A stretch of DNA of 36,179 bases from UBA8199 sp035358715 (GTDB lineage Bacteria; Verrucomicrobiota; Verrucomicrobiia; Limisphaerales; UBA8199). The stretch spans positions 1 through 36,179 of the forward strand of contig DAOPPX010000050.1 in NCBI GenBank assembly GCA_035358715.1. The letters run 5' to 3'. The position numbers and the translations under genes were made by a program. Below are positions 15,756-25,054 of the stretch, in pieces. The notes beneath the pieces are model-generated. The model ran no database searches. It saw nothing but the letters and a program-made list of their open reading frames with translations, and had not been told where the DNA came from. Numbering within the stretch: the stretch's first letter is position 1; the number at the start of each line of letters is the position of its first letter.

Positions 15756-16286
15756 ATGAGCACAAGCACAAACGAACGACTGGACTTCATTCTAGGCCGC
15801 CGCAGCATCCGCGTTTATGCCCCCGGGGAGGTGGATGAGACGGTGGTGACGAAGCTTCTGGAGGCGGCGATGGCCGCGCCTTCAGCCATGACCAAGGACC
15901 CCTGGCGGTTTGTGGTCGTCCGGGACAAGCAGACGCTGGCGAAGCTGGCGACGCTTCACCCCGGGGCGGCGATGTTGTCGTCGGCGGCAATGGCCATCGT
16001 GGCCTGCGGCGATCTGGACGCGGCCTTCGAGCGCCAAATCAGCTACTTGCTGCAGGATTGCGCGGCGGCCATCGAGAACCTGCTGCTGGCGGCGCACGCG
16101 CAAGGCTTGGGCGCCTGCTGGGTGGGCATCCATCCCGGCGAACCCCTGATCAAGCGCGTGAAGGAGCTGCTGTCGCTGCCGGCGTCGTTCGTTCCCGTCG
16201 CGGTCATCTCGCTTGGCCGGCCCGGCGAAGAGCCACCCCCGCGCACCCGCTTCAACGCCGACTACGTCCGCAACGAGAAGTGGTAA
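15756..16286 (+). CDS. Nitroreductase-family FMN oxidoreductase
   Basis: This 176-residue flavoprotein has the expected short nitroreductase length. The FMN-phosphate binding segment RRSIRVYAPGEVDE lies near the N-terminus, followed by AAPSAMTKDPWRFVVVRD, the helical DCAAAIENLLLAAHAQGLGACWVGI segment and the C-terminal VAVISLGRPGEE motif. Members use NAD(P)H to reduce nitro groups, quinones or flavins in the cytosol. It is transcribed divergently from the tetR efflux operon, so the two could respond to the same toxic compounds, though no shared operator on this side is evident. Confidence 0.92.
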   Translation: MSTSTNERLDFILGRRSIRVYAPGEVDETVVTKLLEAAMAAPSAMTKDPWRFVVVRDKQTLAKLATLHPGAAMLSSAAMAIVACGDLDAAFERQISYLLQDCAAAIENLLLAAHAQGLGACWVGIHPGEPLIKRVKELLSLPASFVPVAVISLGRPGEEPPPRTRFNADYVRNEKW

Positions 16287-16326
16287 GTGTGCCAGGTATC
16301 CCTCCCGGTGAGCCTCCCGCGGAGTC

Positions 16327-18495
16327 TTACTGAAACTCCCATCTGGAAGCGTCCACGCCGAGTTGGTCGAAGAGGAAGGCCAGGATATCGGCCTGCTCGG
16401 CGATGCGGTGCTTGAGGGCGGAGCCGATGCCGTGGCCGGCGCTGGCGGTGCTGCGGAACAGGACCGGCAGGTCGGAGGCGGTGGCGGCTTGCAGGCGGGC
16501 GGCCATCTTCCGGGACTGGGCCGGATTGACGCGTCCGTCATTCTCGCCGGTCGAGAGCAGCACTGCCGGATACTTCACCCCGTCGCGGACATGGTGGAAG
16601 GGTGAATAGCCGAACAGCGCCTTGAACTGCGCCGGGTCTTTCACGGTGCCGAACTCGGTGATGTTGAACGCGCCGTTGGGGTCCAGCTCGACACGCAGCA
16701 TGTCGTAAATGCCCACTCGGGCGACGACCGCGCGGGCCAGGTCCGGGCGCTGTGTCAGGAACGCGCCCATCAGCAGCCCGCCGTTGCTGGCGCCTTCAAC
16801 AGCCAGCCTGGACGGGCTGGTATAACGACGCCGGATGAGGTGCTCGGCCGCCGCGATGAAGTCGTCGAAGACATGCTGCTTCTGGGTGAGGTTGCCGGCC
16901 TTGTGCCATTGCTCGCCGTATTCGCCGCCGCCGCGCAGGTTGGCGACGGCATACACACCGCCCGCATCAAACCAGACGCGGCGGGTGGAGTCGAAGCCGG
17001 GCGTGAGGCTGTTGCCGTAGCCGCCGTAGCCATAGAGCAAGGTCGGGTTCCGGCCATCGAGCTTCAGGCCCTTCTTGCGCAAGATGTTCAAGGGTACTCT
17101 TGTGCCGTCCTTCGAGGTGGCGAACTCGCGCGCGACCTCGAGGTCGTCGAAGTCTGCCGGCGAGGTCATGGACAGCGCGGTGCGGCTGACCTTGTTGGCC
17201 GCCGGGTCATAGGTAAACCAGGCGAACGGTTTGAGGTAACTGACGTTGCCAAACACCACTTCGTCACTGTGCCAGGAGTCGAGACCCGCTACGGTTGACA
17301 CCGGGAGAGTCGGGATATGGCGCGGCCGGGTGTTGCCGCGCGGGTAATAGAGCAATTCGGACGGGCCGCCCAGAAGGCTGACGACGTATAGCCCGCGGTC
17401 GCCGGGTGCGAACTCCTGCACTACGCCCCGGTTCTCAGGCGCCGCCACCGCGGCCTTCGCCAGGTCGGGCGTGTCGAGCGGCAGGCGCAAGACCTGGCCG
17501 CGCGGGGCGCCTTGGCGGCTGAGAAGGTAAAGCGCGCCGTCGCGGCCAAACTTCGCACGCTTGACCCCGTCCTCGAAGCGCGTCAACTGCTTCCACTGGC
17601 CGGCGGAATCGCGCAGGTAGTGGGCGAAGTCGCCGCCGTCGCCGTTGGCCACCGTGGCCAGCAGCCAATGGCCATCTGCGCTGGCTTCGAGGTCAATCTC
17701 GGCGATGCGCGGAAACTCCTTGCCGATGGCGTAATGGTCATCCCCGAAGGGGCTGCCGAGGCGGTGAAACCAGACTTGCTGGTAGAAGTTGATGTCCGCT
17801 TCGGGCCGCTCTCCCGGGTGCGGGTAACGCGTGTAAAAGATGCTTGTGCCGTCCGCCGTCCACGCGGCGCTGCCGCCGCCGGTCGGGTATTGCACGCGCG
17901 GGATTTCGTCGGCGAGCTTGCGGCCGGTGTCCGCGTCGAAGAAGTGCAGCGCGCCCTGCTCGCTGCCGCCTTCGGAGAGGCAGACGGCGACCCTCCGTCC
18001 GTCTGGCGAGGCAACATACCAGTCAATGGCGGTCGTGCCGTCGCTGTCATAGGCGTTGGGATCAAACACTGCGCGCCACAGCGCCGGCGCGGCGAGGGAA
18101 GCGAGGCGGACCAGGACGGGCTGTTGGGCGGGCGGCTTGAAGCGCAGGGCAAAGATGCGCCCCTTGCGCTCCTGCAAGCTGTAATAGCGGGCCGACTCCT
18201 CGCCGCGCAGTTGCTCAAGCTGCTGCGCAAGGCCGTCGCGGTACGGCAATCGGGCGTAATAGGCGCCGGTGCGCTCATTTTGCAGCCGCGTCCACTCGCG
18301 CACCGCCGGGGCGGAGGCGGTTTCGAGCCACTGGTAACCGTCCACGACCGCCGTGCCGTGGTAGAAATTGGTCACCGGTTGTGGCGGCGCGGGCACCGAA
18401 GGCAACACCGCCGGCAGGGCAAGCTGCGGCAGCAGGGCAAGGAGGAGCACAAATCTCTTCGCCAGGAAAGGGGCTGGTCGGTTCGGTGTAGACAT
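16327..18495 (-). CDS. Secreted prolyl oligopeptidase (S9A family)
   Basis: The 722-residue enzyme cleaves after proline in short peptides. A signal peptide (FVLLLALLPQLALPAVLP) indicates export. A seven-bladed propeller region (about 60-440) is followed by the alpha/beta-hydrolase domain. The catalytic triad is visible as S570 in EGASNGGLLMGAF, D653 in TGENDGRVNP and H688 in SAGHGIG. The oxyanion/active-site surroundings LLYGYGGYGNS and GVYAVANLRGGGEYGEQWH are typical of S9A. Length matches the family (about 700). It shares its strand with the Sel1-PEGA gene upstream (about 138 bases apart), but a shared transcript is uncertain. Confidence 0.94.
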   Translation of the reverse strand: MSTPNRPAPFLAKRFVLLLALLPQLALPAVLPSVPAPPQPVTNFYHGTAVVDGYQWLETASAPAVREWTRLQNERTGAYYARLPYRDGLAQQLEQLRGEESARYYSLQERKGRIFALRFKPPAQQPVLVRLASLAAPALWRAVFDPNAYDSDGTTAIDWYVASPDGRRVAVCLSEGGSEQGALHFFDADTGRKLADEIPRVQYPTGGGSAAWTADGTSIFYTRYPHPGERPEADINFYQQVWFHRLGSPFGDDHYAIGKEFPRIAEIDLEASADGHWLLATVANGDGGDFAHYLRDSAGQWKQLTRFEDGVKRAKFGRDGALYLLSRQGAPRGQVLRLPLDTPDLAKAAVAAPENRGVVQEFAPGDRGLYVVSLLGGPSELLYYPRGNTRPRHIPTLPVSTVAGLDSWHSDEVVFGNVSYLKPFAWFTYDPAANKVSRTALSMTSPADFDDLEVAREFATSKDGTRVPLNILRKKGLKLDGRNPTLLYGYGGYGNSLTPGFDSTRRVWFDAGGVYAVANLRGGGEYGEQWHKAGNLTQKQHVFDDFIAAAEHLIRRRYTSPSRLAVEGASNGGLLMGAFLTQRPDLARAVVARVGIYDMLRVELDPNGAFNITEFGTVKDPAQFKALFGYSPFHHVRDGVKYPAVLLSTGENDGRVNPAQSRKMAARLQAATASDLPVLFRSTASAGHGIGSALKHRIAEQADILAFLFDQLGVDASRWEFQ

Positions 18496-18633
18496 GCTGG
18501 CACGATAGGTTTAGCGCAGGCTTGCGGCAAGGTCTTTGACTCCTTGCCGCGTCAGTCGGGCTTCCGCAGCCCGGCAGGGCAGCGTCAGATCAACGCGGCA
18601 GCACCGTGGAACTCAACGGACCGTGGCCGAGCC

Positions 18634-19701
18634 TCACTTCTCCAGCACTGCCCGCAGGGTGAGTTCCGAGCCTCCGGTAATCTGGATCGCCCTCCGGTAG
18701 TTCTTGAATCCCGGCTTCTTTACCTCCACCACATGCGCGCCTTCGGGCAGCTTCACACGGGCTGGGGTGTTGCCGACGAATGCGCCATCAACGAAAATCT
18801 CGCAAGCGTCGTCGGGGGCGCTGACATTCACGTAGCCGGTATGGGCGCTGGTCGCGGGCGCGGTTGGCGTGCCCGCACTTCCATTGTCCGGCTTCACGGG
18901 CACGTTGTCCGGGGCGCCGGCTTTGCGGGGCCGGAACTCTCGCGCCAGCCGTTGGCCTTCGGCGATCTGCTCGGGCGTCAGATACCGTTCCGCCGCGGCC
19001 AGGTTCATCCTGACGTCATCGGCCCCCGCATCGCCCTTGGCCACCGCGAGGTTCAGCCACTTGTAGGCCTCCAGGTAATCCTTATCCACGCCCCTGCCTT
19101 TTGAGTAACAAAGGCCAAGCCGGTTTTGCGCCGGGGCAAATCCCTGTTCGGCGGCCAGGCGAGTCCACTTCACGCCTTCGTGGATATCCTTTGGCACGCC
19201 ATTGCCTTCCAGGTAACAGTTGCCCAGCTCACATTGGGCATCCGGCAGGCCCTGGTCGGCGGCTTTGCGATACCAGGCCGCCGCTTCGGCGACATCCCGG
19301 TTCACACCCTCCCCGCTGGCGCAACACAGGCCCAAATCAAATTGGGCTTCTGCCAGCCCCTGGTCCGCTGCCCGGCGAAGCCACCGGGCGCCCTCGACCG
19401 GGTCCGGTTTCACGCCCTCGCCATTAAGGTAATTCAAGCCCAGGCGGCACTGCGCGGCGGCCGAACCCTGCTCCGCGGCCTGGCGGAGCACTTTGGCGGC
19501 TTTCTTCGGGTCCTGGGCGACACCGATTCCGCGCGCATAATAGGAGGCGAGACTGAGTTGAGCCTCGACGTCGCCTGCGTCCGCTTTGGCCTTGACGGCT
19601 GCAAACTCTCTCCGCTCGGCCTCGGTCGGTTGGGCGGACAACTGAACGACGCCGCCCGCCAGAAGCAACAGGAGCGCTGCGAGCAAACAATTTGACTTCA
19701 T
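18634..19701 (-). CDS. Secreted Sel1-repeat protein with C-terminal PEGA domain
   Basis: The 355-residue protein has a signal peptide (CLLAALLLLLAGGVVQLSA). Five consecutive 36-residue Sel1 repeats run from about 45 to 224 with the GxxxAQxxLGxxYxxGxGVxxD pattern, then a charged/Pro-Thr-rich linker. The end is a PEGA domain at about 290-355 (VNVSAPDDACEIFVDGAFVG and LPEGAHVVEVKKPGF). Sel1 repeats form alpha-solenoids that hold partner proteins; PEGA modules are beta-sandwiches found on secreted surface proteins. A scaffold in the periplasm or at the envelope is inferred; no enzymatic domain is present. Confidence 0.92.
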   Translation of the reverse strand: MKSNCLLAALLLLLAGGVVQLSAQPTEAERREFAAVKAKADAGDVEAQLSLASYYARGIGVAQDPKKAAKVLRQAAEQGSAAAQCRLGLNYLNGEGVKPDPVEGARWLRRAADQGLAEAQFDLGLCCASGEGVNRDVAEAAAWYRKAADQGLPDAQCELGNCYLEGNGVPKDIHEGVKWTRLAAEQGFAPAQNRLGLCYSKGRGVDKDYLEAYKWLNLAVAKGDAGADDVRMNLAAAERYLTPEQIAEGQRLAREFRPRKAGAPDNVPVKPDNGSAGTPTAPATSAHTGYVNVSAPDDACEIFVDGAFVGNTPARVKLPEGAHVVEVKKPGFKNYRRAIQITGGSELTLRAVLEK

Positions 19702-20144
19702 GCTGCCAGCTTAGCCCGCTTCGCCCGGCTGGCAAGCGCAGCCTGAAGACCCGGCGCTCCCATCCAAGGCTAGCGAGACCGACTGAATTGCATGGCGAAA
19801 TGGTCTGAGGCGTTTCTATGCAGTTGCACGGGTAGTTCCCCCTCACCCTAGCCCTCTCCCCGGGGAGAGGGAACTTCTCTCGGCCGGTCGGGACCTATCA
19901 CTGCACGGTGGACCTTTTCCAGCGCGGGCGGACATGCCCCCTCTCCCCACGGGAGAGGGTTGGGGTGAGGGGGAGGCGGACACACATCTGCATCGGTTTG
20001 GCTGAGACAGTGTGTGAAAGCACATACGGGAAGGCAAGCGCCCTCGCGAGCCCTGAGTTTCCTCCGTTGCGGGAGAAGCCTTCACCTCACGCAATTCCGC
20101 TCGACAGGGGCGCGGGGCATTTTCCACTATCTGGGCCCGAAGCT
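19702..20144. other. Divergent intergenic region between Sel1-PEGA gene and fkp
   Basis: No gene is supported. The region contains the palindromic repeat at 19836-19974. The reading frame of fkp is open upstream to 19908, but that extension would translate repeat DNA into low-quality sequence, so it is left out. Confidence 0.7.
19836..19974. repeat. Palindromic repeat C (CCCTCACCC...GGGTGAGGG)
   Basis: The left end TCCCCCTCACCCTAGCCCTC pairs with the right end GAGGGTTGGGGTGAGGGGGA. Each half also contains an internal hairpin (CCCTCTCCCCGGGGAGAGGG on the left, CCCTCTCCCCACGGGAGAGGG on the right). Repeats of this general sequence occur widely in bacterial genomes as intergenic REP-like elements. 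It lies just upstream of fkp and could influence its leader RNA; that is an inference. Confidence 0.8.
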
Positions 20145-23042
20145 ATGCCCGGCATCGAGAATCCCTTTCAATACCTGCTTACCCTGCCGCCGCGCATGGC
20201 CCATGAGTTCGAGGCGCTGGCCGGCCGGCGCCGGCCCGCGTGGTTTGCCGCTTCCGATCCGCCGGGCCGCCCGCTGGGCTCGGGCGGCGGCACGGCCAAT
20301 CTGCTGGCCGAGGCCTGGCGCGCGACCGCTCCGAAGGAACCCTTCGCCGACTGGCTCCGCCAGAGCCGCAAGCTCATCCTGCACGCCGGCGGCCTGAGCC
20401 GGCGCCTGCCCGCCTACGCGCCCGTGGGCAAACTGCTCATGCCGCTGCCCGTCTTCCGCTGGTCGCGTGGACAGCGGCTCGATCAATCCCTGCTCGATCT
20501 GCAATTGCCCGATTACCAGCGTGTCCTGGCCCACGCCGGGCCCGGCACCACCGCCCTCATCACCAGCGGAGACGTGCTGCTGCGCTTTGGCCGCGAGCTG
20601 CCACCGTTTCCCGAAGTGGACGTTCTCGGCCTGGGCATGAGGGTGGCGCCGCAGAAGGCCAAGGACTTCGGCGTCTTCTTCTCCCCGCGCGGCCGGCCGA
20701 CGGAGCTGGCCTTCTTCCTGCAGAAACCCGACGCGGCCCGGATTCGCGAGTTGGCGGAGGATTATCTCTGCCTGATAGACACCGGCATGTGGCTGCTGAG
20801 CGAACGCGCCGTGCGAGTGCTGATGGGGTGCTGCGGCTGGGAGAACAGCGGCTTCGCCGGCGGCGCCGCGCGGCGCTACGAGCTCTACGCGGAGTTTGGC
20901 CTCGCCCTCGGCCAATCGCCGACGGCCCGCGACCCGGCGGTCAACGCGCTGGCCTGCGCCGTGGTGGCCTTGCCGGAGGCCGAGTTTTACCACTTCGGCA
21001 CGAACGGACAGATGATCGAGTCGGTCGCGGCGTTGCAGAACCTCGTGCTGGACGAAGCCAAGGTGGGCCGCACCGGCGCACGCCAGCAGCCGGACCAGGT
21101 GACGCAGAACTCGCGTTTCGAGGTGGCACTCCGGCGGGAAGGCAACCACACGCTCTGGATCGAGAACAGCGTCGTGCCGTCCGGCTGGCAGTTCGGCTCC
21201 CGGCACGTGCTCACCGGCGTGCCGGAAAACGACTGGACCCTCCGCCTGCCTTCCGGCACCTGCCTCGACTTTGCGCCAGTCGGAAAGGATTTGTCGTGCG
21301 TGCGCGCCTACGGTTTCAGCGACACCTTCCACGGCCCGCTGGGCGAGGCGCGCTGGTTTGACCGCCCGGCCCCCGACTGGTTCAGCGCCCGCGGCCTTAC
21401 GCCCGAGGACTGCGGCATTGACCCGCGCGCCGACATCCAGTCCTGCCCGCTGTTTCCCGTGCTGGCCGCCGACCAGATCGAGCCGGCGTTGGTGGAATGG
21501 CTTTTCGCCTCCAGCCCCGCGAGCGGAAGCGGACTTGCGAACCGCTGGCGCGAACTACCGCGGCTTTCGGCGATGCAAATCCTCGAACAGGTCAACCTGC
21601 GCCGGCTCTACGAGCAGCGCGCGCGCCTGCGCCAGGGCTGCCTGCTGCCAATGCTCGGGAACTTCCGCTGGAGCGTGTTCTTCCGGCTGGACCTGGAGTC
21701 GGCCGCGCGCGCCTTTGCCGAGAGCGGCGGCACCCTGCCCGAGCTGCGTTTCGACGAGCATGACGACCCGATGCAGTTGGTCCATGACCAGATGTTCCGC
21801 TCCGCCGTTCTACGCCATCGCCGCGAGGCCGGGTGGGAGCAATTCGAGGCCGGCGCGTTTGCCCGGCTCCGGGAGATGATTGTCCAGGAGGCCCGCCTTT
21901 CGCCCGCTGAGCCGCATCCCAGCGTAATGGAAGACCAGATCGTTTGGGCGCGCAGCCCGGTCCGGTTCGACCTGGCCGGCGGCTGGACCGACACGCCGCC
22001 CTACTGCATCGAGCACGGCGGCAAAGTGCTGAACCTGGCCGCCGACCTCAACGGGCAGCCGCCGATCCAGGTCTTCGCACGGTTGTCCGAGCGTCCCGAG
22101 TTGGTCATGCGCTCGATTGACCTCGGCTTCGAGGAACGGGTGCGCACCTATGCCGAGCTGGACACGTTTGGCGGGCCAGACAGCCCGTTTGCCCTGGCCA
22201 AGGCCGCCTTCGCGCTGGCCGGTTTCCTTCCCCGGTTTCACACCCGGGGCGGCTGGGGGTCGCTCGAGGAGCAACTCCGCGAGTTCGGCGCGGGCATCGA
22301 GCTTTCGCTCCTCGCCGCCGTGCCCAAGGGCTCGGGGTTGGGCACCAGCAGCATCCTCGCGGCAACGGTGCTGGCGGCGCTGGGCGACCTGTGCGGCCTG
22401 GGCTGGGACCGAAACACGCTCTTTACCCGCACGCTGGCGCTGGAGCAGATGCTGACCACCGGCGGCGGCTGGCAGGATCAGGCCGGCGCGATCTTCCGCG
22501 AGGTAAAGCTGATCGAGACCGCCGCCGGCCTGGCGCAGAAGCCCGCCATCGGCTGGCTGCCGCATCACCTCTTCGGCCACGAATACGCCAACCGCTCTAT
22601 CCTGCTCTACTACACCGGCATTACGCGCCTGGCCAAGAACATCCTCGCGGAGATTGTGCGCGGCCTGTTCCTCAACTCGCCGTCGCACCTGGGCATCATT
22701 GCCGACATCGGCGCCAACGCCGACTTTGCCGCCACCGCGATCCAGAAGTGCGATTACGGGATGCTCCTGGCCGCCATCCGCAACAGTTGGACGCTGAACC
22801 AGCGCCTCGATTCCGGCACCAACCCGCCCGAGGTGCAGGCGATTCTCGACTCCGTGCGGGACTACCTCGGCGCCGCCAAGCTGCTCGGCGCCGGCGGGGG
22901 CGGCTACCTGCTGCTTTTCGGCAAAGACGAAGCCGCGGCGGCCAGAATCAAGCAACACCTCGCTGGGCACCCCCCGAACCCCCGCGCCCGCTTCGTGGAC
23001 TTCAGCCTCTCGGCCACCGGACTCCAATTGACCCGAAGCTGA
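20145..23042 (+). CDS. fkp: Bifunctional L-fucokinase / GDP-fucose pyrophosphorylase
   Basis: The 965-residue protein (from the ATG at 20145) has the size and order of Bacteroides Fkp: an N-terminal pyrophosphorylase half and a C-terminal GHMP-kinase half. It salvages free L-fucose to fucose-1-phosphate and then GDP-fucose in the cytosol. The kinase half shows the three GHMP motifs: VRFDLAGGWTDTPPYCIEHG, PKGSGLGTSSILAATVLAAL and LLGAGGGGYLLLFGKD. The N-terminal half contains ALITSGDVLLRFG and VDVLGLGMRVAPQKAKDFGV, typical of L-fucokinase/pyrophosphorylase. An upstream extension to 19908 is rejected because it translates a palindromic repeat. The GDP-fucose would feed fucosylated surface glycans; no fucosyltransferase is in this window. 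Confidence 0.93.
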   Translation: MPGIENPFQYLLTLPPRMAHEFEALAGRRRPAWFAASDPPGRPLGSGGGTANLLAEAWRATAPKEPFADWLRQSRKLILHAGGLSRRLPAYAPVGKLLMPLPVFRWSRGQRLDQSLLDLQLPDYQRVLAHAGPGTTALITSGDVLLRFGRELPPFPEVDVLGLGMRVAPQKAKDFGVFFSPRGRPTELAFFLQKPDAARIRELAEDYLCLIDTGMWLLSERAVRVLMGCCGWENSGFAGGAARRYELYAEFGLALGQSPTARDPAVNALACAVVALPEAEFYHFGTNGQMIESVAALQNLVLDEAKVGRTGARQQPDQVTQNSRFEVALRREGNHTLWIENSVVPSGWQFGSRHVLTGVPENDWTLRLPSGTCLDFAPVGKDLSCVRAYGFSDTFHGPLGEARWFDRPAPDWFSARGLTPEDCGIDPRADIQSCPLFPVLAADQIEPALVEWLFASSPASGSGLANRWRELPRLSAMQILEQVNLRRLYEQRARLRQGCLLPMLGNFRWSVFFRLDLESAARAFAESGGTLPELRFDEHDDPMQLVHDQMFRSAVLRHRREAGWEQFEAGAFARLREMIVQEARLSPAEPHPSVMEDQIVWARSPVRFDLAGGWTDTPPYCIEHGGKVLNLAADLNGQPPIQVFARLSERPELVMRSIDLGFEERVRTYAELDTFGGPDSPFALAKAAFALAGFLPRFHTRGGWGSLEEQLREFGAGIELSLLAAVPKGSGLGTSSILAATVLAALGDLCGLGWDRNTLFTRTLALEQMLTTGGGWQDQAGAIFREVKLIETAAGLAQKPAIGWLPHHLFGHEYANRSILLYYTGITRLAKNILAEIVRGLFLNSPSHLGIIADIGANADFAATAIQKCDYGMLLAAIRNSWTLNQRLDSGTNPPEVQAILDSVRDYLGAAKLLGAGGGGYLLLFGKDEAAAARIKQHLAGHPPNPRARFVDFSLSATGLQLTRS

Positions 23043-23123
23043 GGGGCCTGGTTAGGGCGCGAAACCAGTGTAGCCTTATTGACAGGCGTTGCGGGAGTGA
23101 AGTAAGCAGCGCGTATGAGTGAA

Positions 23124-23190
23124 GGAGCGCGGGCATCCTGCCCACTTGTCTGACCCACAATCCGCAAAGCGGACAAGATGCCCGCGCTCC
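23124..23190. repeat. Hairpin repeat D
   Basis: GGAGCGCGGGCATC pairs with GATGCCCGCGCTCC, and TTGTC with GACAA, around a bulge and a 21-base loop. It lies 3' of fkp and 5' of the nucleotidyltransferase gene. It may serve as an RNA hairpin (terminator or processing site) or be a dispersed repeat unit; only one copy is in the window. Confidence 0.75.
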
Positions 23191-23277
23191 GGCAGCTTCA
23201 GGCATACACGCTGTGAAGCAGGCCGCCCTTCAAGTTCAGGCTGTCTTGTACCACCGGGTATGTGGTATAGGAGTGGC

Positions 23278-23802
23278 ATGACCTCGGAACGGTTTCTGGC
23301 CGGGTTGACCGGCCACGATAACGACCTTCAACTGGTTGCCCAAGCGCTGAAGGCTGCGGCGGTGCCCTTTTGCCTCATCGGTGGCTTGGCCATGAACCAT
23401 TACGTCGAACCGGTCGTGACCTTGGACGCCGATTTCGCCGTCGCGGGCCATTCCCGGGTCGCCCAGGCGCTACGGGACTGCGGATTCGAAGTCGAGGAGC
23501 ATCCCTACTCGCTCAACGCCCAACTACCTGGCAGCCGCTTGCGCGTGCAGATCACCCTCGATGAGCGTTATCAGGCGTTCCCCGCTCGCGCGGTGATGGC
23601 AGAGATCTTTGGGGTCCGTCTGCCGGTCGCCGCCCTCCAAGACCTGGTGCAAGGCAAGCTGTGGGCGCTGGCGGATCCGCGGCGCCGGGCTTCCAAGAAA
23701 GCCAAAGACAAGGCGGATTTGATCCGCGTTTGCGAGTCCCACGCGCGCATCATCCCTTTGATCCCGCCCGGCCTCCTGCCGGAAGTGGACGCGTTGCGCT
23801 AA
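23278..23802 (+). CDS. Nucleotidyltransferase-fold protein (AbiEii/DUF6036-like)
   Basis: This 174-residue protein has the minimal nucleotidyltransferase pattern: VPFCLIGGLAMNHYVEPVVT followed by LDADFAVAG, where GG and D-x-D provide the nucleotide/metal site, and a later RVQITLDERY strand carrying another acidic position. The C-terminal helices (LQDLVQGKLWALADP...KAKDKADLIRV) resemble AbiEii-like and DUF6036 toxins/transferases. TAGGAG lies five bases before the ATG, which decides the start. No antitoxin partner is adjacent, so a toxin role is only a possibility; a resistance or RNA-modifying role is equally open. Confidence 0.8.
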   Translation: MTSERFLAGLTGHDNDLQLVAQALKAAAVPFCLIGGLAMNHYVEPVVTLDADFAVAGHSRVAQALRDCGFEVEEHPYSLNAQLPGSRLRVQITLDERYQAFPARAVMAEIFGVRLPVAALQDLVQGKLWALADPRRRASKKAKDKADLIRVCESHARIIPLIPPGLLPEVDALR

Positions 23803-23811
23803 CCCGCATAT

Positions 23812-23922
23812 ACTCCGATGGGAACGGCCACAGTAGGCCGCGTGAGGGCACGCGGCTTACAGGCGCCCCCCCTTCTTCTTGTAGGCCGCGTGCCCTCACG
23901 CGGCGCTGGGTGCGAAATCTGC
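23812..23922 (+). repeat. Hairpin repeat E, copy 1 (two units)
   Basis: It contains two 20-base hairpins, GCCGCGTGAGGGCACGCGGC at 23837-23856 and GCCGCGTGCCCTCACGCGGC at 23885-23904, preceded by CTCCGATGGGAACGG and followed by TGGGTGCGAAA. The same boundaries occur inverted at 25055-25120. Confidence 0.85.
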
Positions 23923-23957
23923 GGGTTTGCATCCCCCGAACGAAGAGCGCCCGGCGG

Positions 23958-24926
23958 TCATGGTTTCCGAAAGAACACCACGTAATGGTTGTCCAGCGAG
24001 TCGTCGTAGGCCAGGTTGACCCCGGAGACATCACTCCACAGGATGGGTTCCAACAGAGTGTGGCTGGTGATGGCCGGATAATCGCTCCAGGGCGAGTCGT
24101 AGATGCGGCCGCCATTGCCGTCTATTTGGACCTGAATGCCGGTCATAAAGGCCGGCGGTGCCGTCAGCGGCGCGCCCGTGTCAGCCGCGCGATAGACCCA
24201 ACTCACGCTTTGCACGAAACCATTGGACAGAACGAAAGTCGGCACCGGCAGAACCAACCGGCTGGCGGCCTGGGGATTGGCCATGTTGAAGACGTAGTTG
24301 CTGCCCTTGTATTGAATGGTCCAATCCCCGCCGGGGGCCAGGGCTGGACTGGAGACTACCGGCGAATGGTAACTCGCGCCTTCCTCGTCCGCCCATGAAT
24401 TCATCGGGTCCGCAGCGGCGTTGTTCAATCCGGAGCCTGACGGCCCCGAGAAGAACACCTGGCTGGCCTCGGGATAGGGAGGATCGTTTTCGACATCGAA
24501 GCCCGCAGTATATCCAGCGATGGATATGGGGTACGATACCACGGGCGTCAGTCCGCCCGAGAAATTCCCAGCCTGGGCATAATGATTGAACCACAAGCCA
24601 TAAGTCCTGGTCAGCCCCACCTTGGCGCGGTAGAACCGGCAGGGCGAAGACGTGACCGGCTCCTCATCAACCAGCGTGACCAGGTTGGTGTCCACAGTCG
24701 GGACACTGCCCACCGGTTCCCAAGTCACCAGGTTGGTGGAAACCTCGATGGTGTAGCTCTCGCCCACCACCGTGGCGAGCTGGACCTGGACTTGTCCGCC
24801 GGGGAGTATCATGGGGTTGACGAAGACGGGCGGATCGGCAGCCCAGGCGGCCCAGCCGCAGCCTGCGGCTAAGAAGAAGAGGAAACGGGTATAGGACGAA
24901 GCCCATGAACGAAGGTTCAGTTTCAT
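23958..24926 (-). CDS. Secreted protein of unknown function (orphan)
   Basis: The 322-residue product has a signal peptide (FLFFLAAGCGWAAWA, likely cut after AWA-ADP). Residues about 33-100 form an Ig-like/FN3-like strand set containing YTIEVSTNLVTWEPVGSVPT, a motif common at the ends of secreted verrucomicrobial proteins. The remaining region is rich in aromatic, Asn, Ser and Gly residues (YGLWFNHYAQAGNF, NSWADEEGASYHSPV, DSPWSDYPAIT), which suggests a beta-rich extracellular fold, but I recognise no family. The frame is open upstream to 25217, but that part would translate repeat E, so the ATG at 24926 is preferred. The gene is bracketed by inverted E repeats. Confidence 0.7.
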   Translation of the reverse strand: MKLNLRSWASSYTRFLFFLAAGCGWAAWAADPPVFVNPMILPGGQVQVQLATVVGESYTIEVSTNLVTWEPVGSVPTVDTNLVTLVDEEPVTSSPCRFYRAKVGLTRTYGLWFNHYAQAGNFSGGLTPVVSYPISIAGYTAGFDVENDPPYPEASQVFFSGPSGSGLNNAAADPMNSWADEEGASYHSPVVSSPALAPGGDWTIQYKGSNYVFNMANPQAASRLVLPVPTFVLSNGFVQSVSWVYRAADTGAPLTAPPAFMTGIQVQIDGNGGRIYDSPWSDYPAITSHTLLEPILWSDVSGVNLAYDDSLDNHYVVFFRKP

Positions 24927-25054
24927 GTATTGAGATTTGGTTGTACTGTAATTGCGCGTGGGATTAGCACATCGCGTGCCCCAGGACCTGCACGTATTCC
25001 TTCGCAACCCTGGAATAGCCTGCGACCTGGCTTCAGCAGCCAATTGGGCGCTGG

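Noticed and set aside
17512..19104. 530-residue frame on + opposite prolyl oligopeptidase and Sel1-PEGA genes
   Set aside because: Mirror of two well-supported minus-strand genes; its composition is typical of an antisense shadow in GC-rich DNA.
20127..23027. Two ~400-residue minus-strand frames
   Set aside because: Antisense to fkp; no domain motifs.
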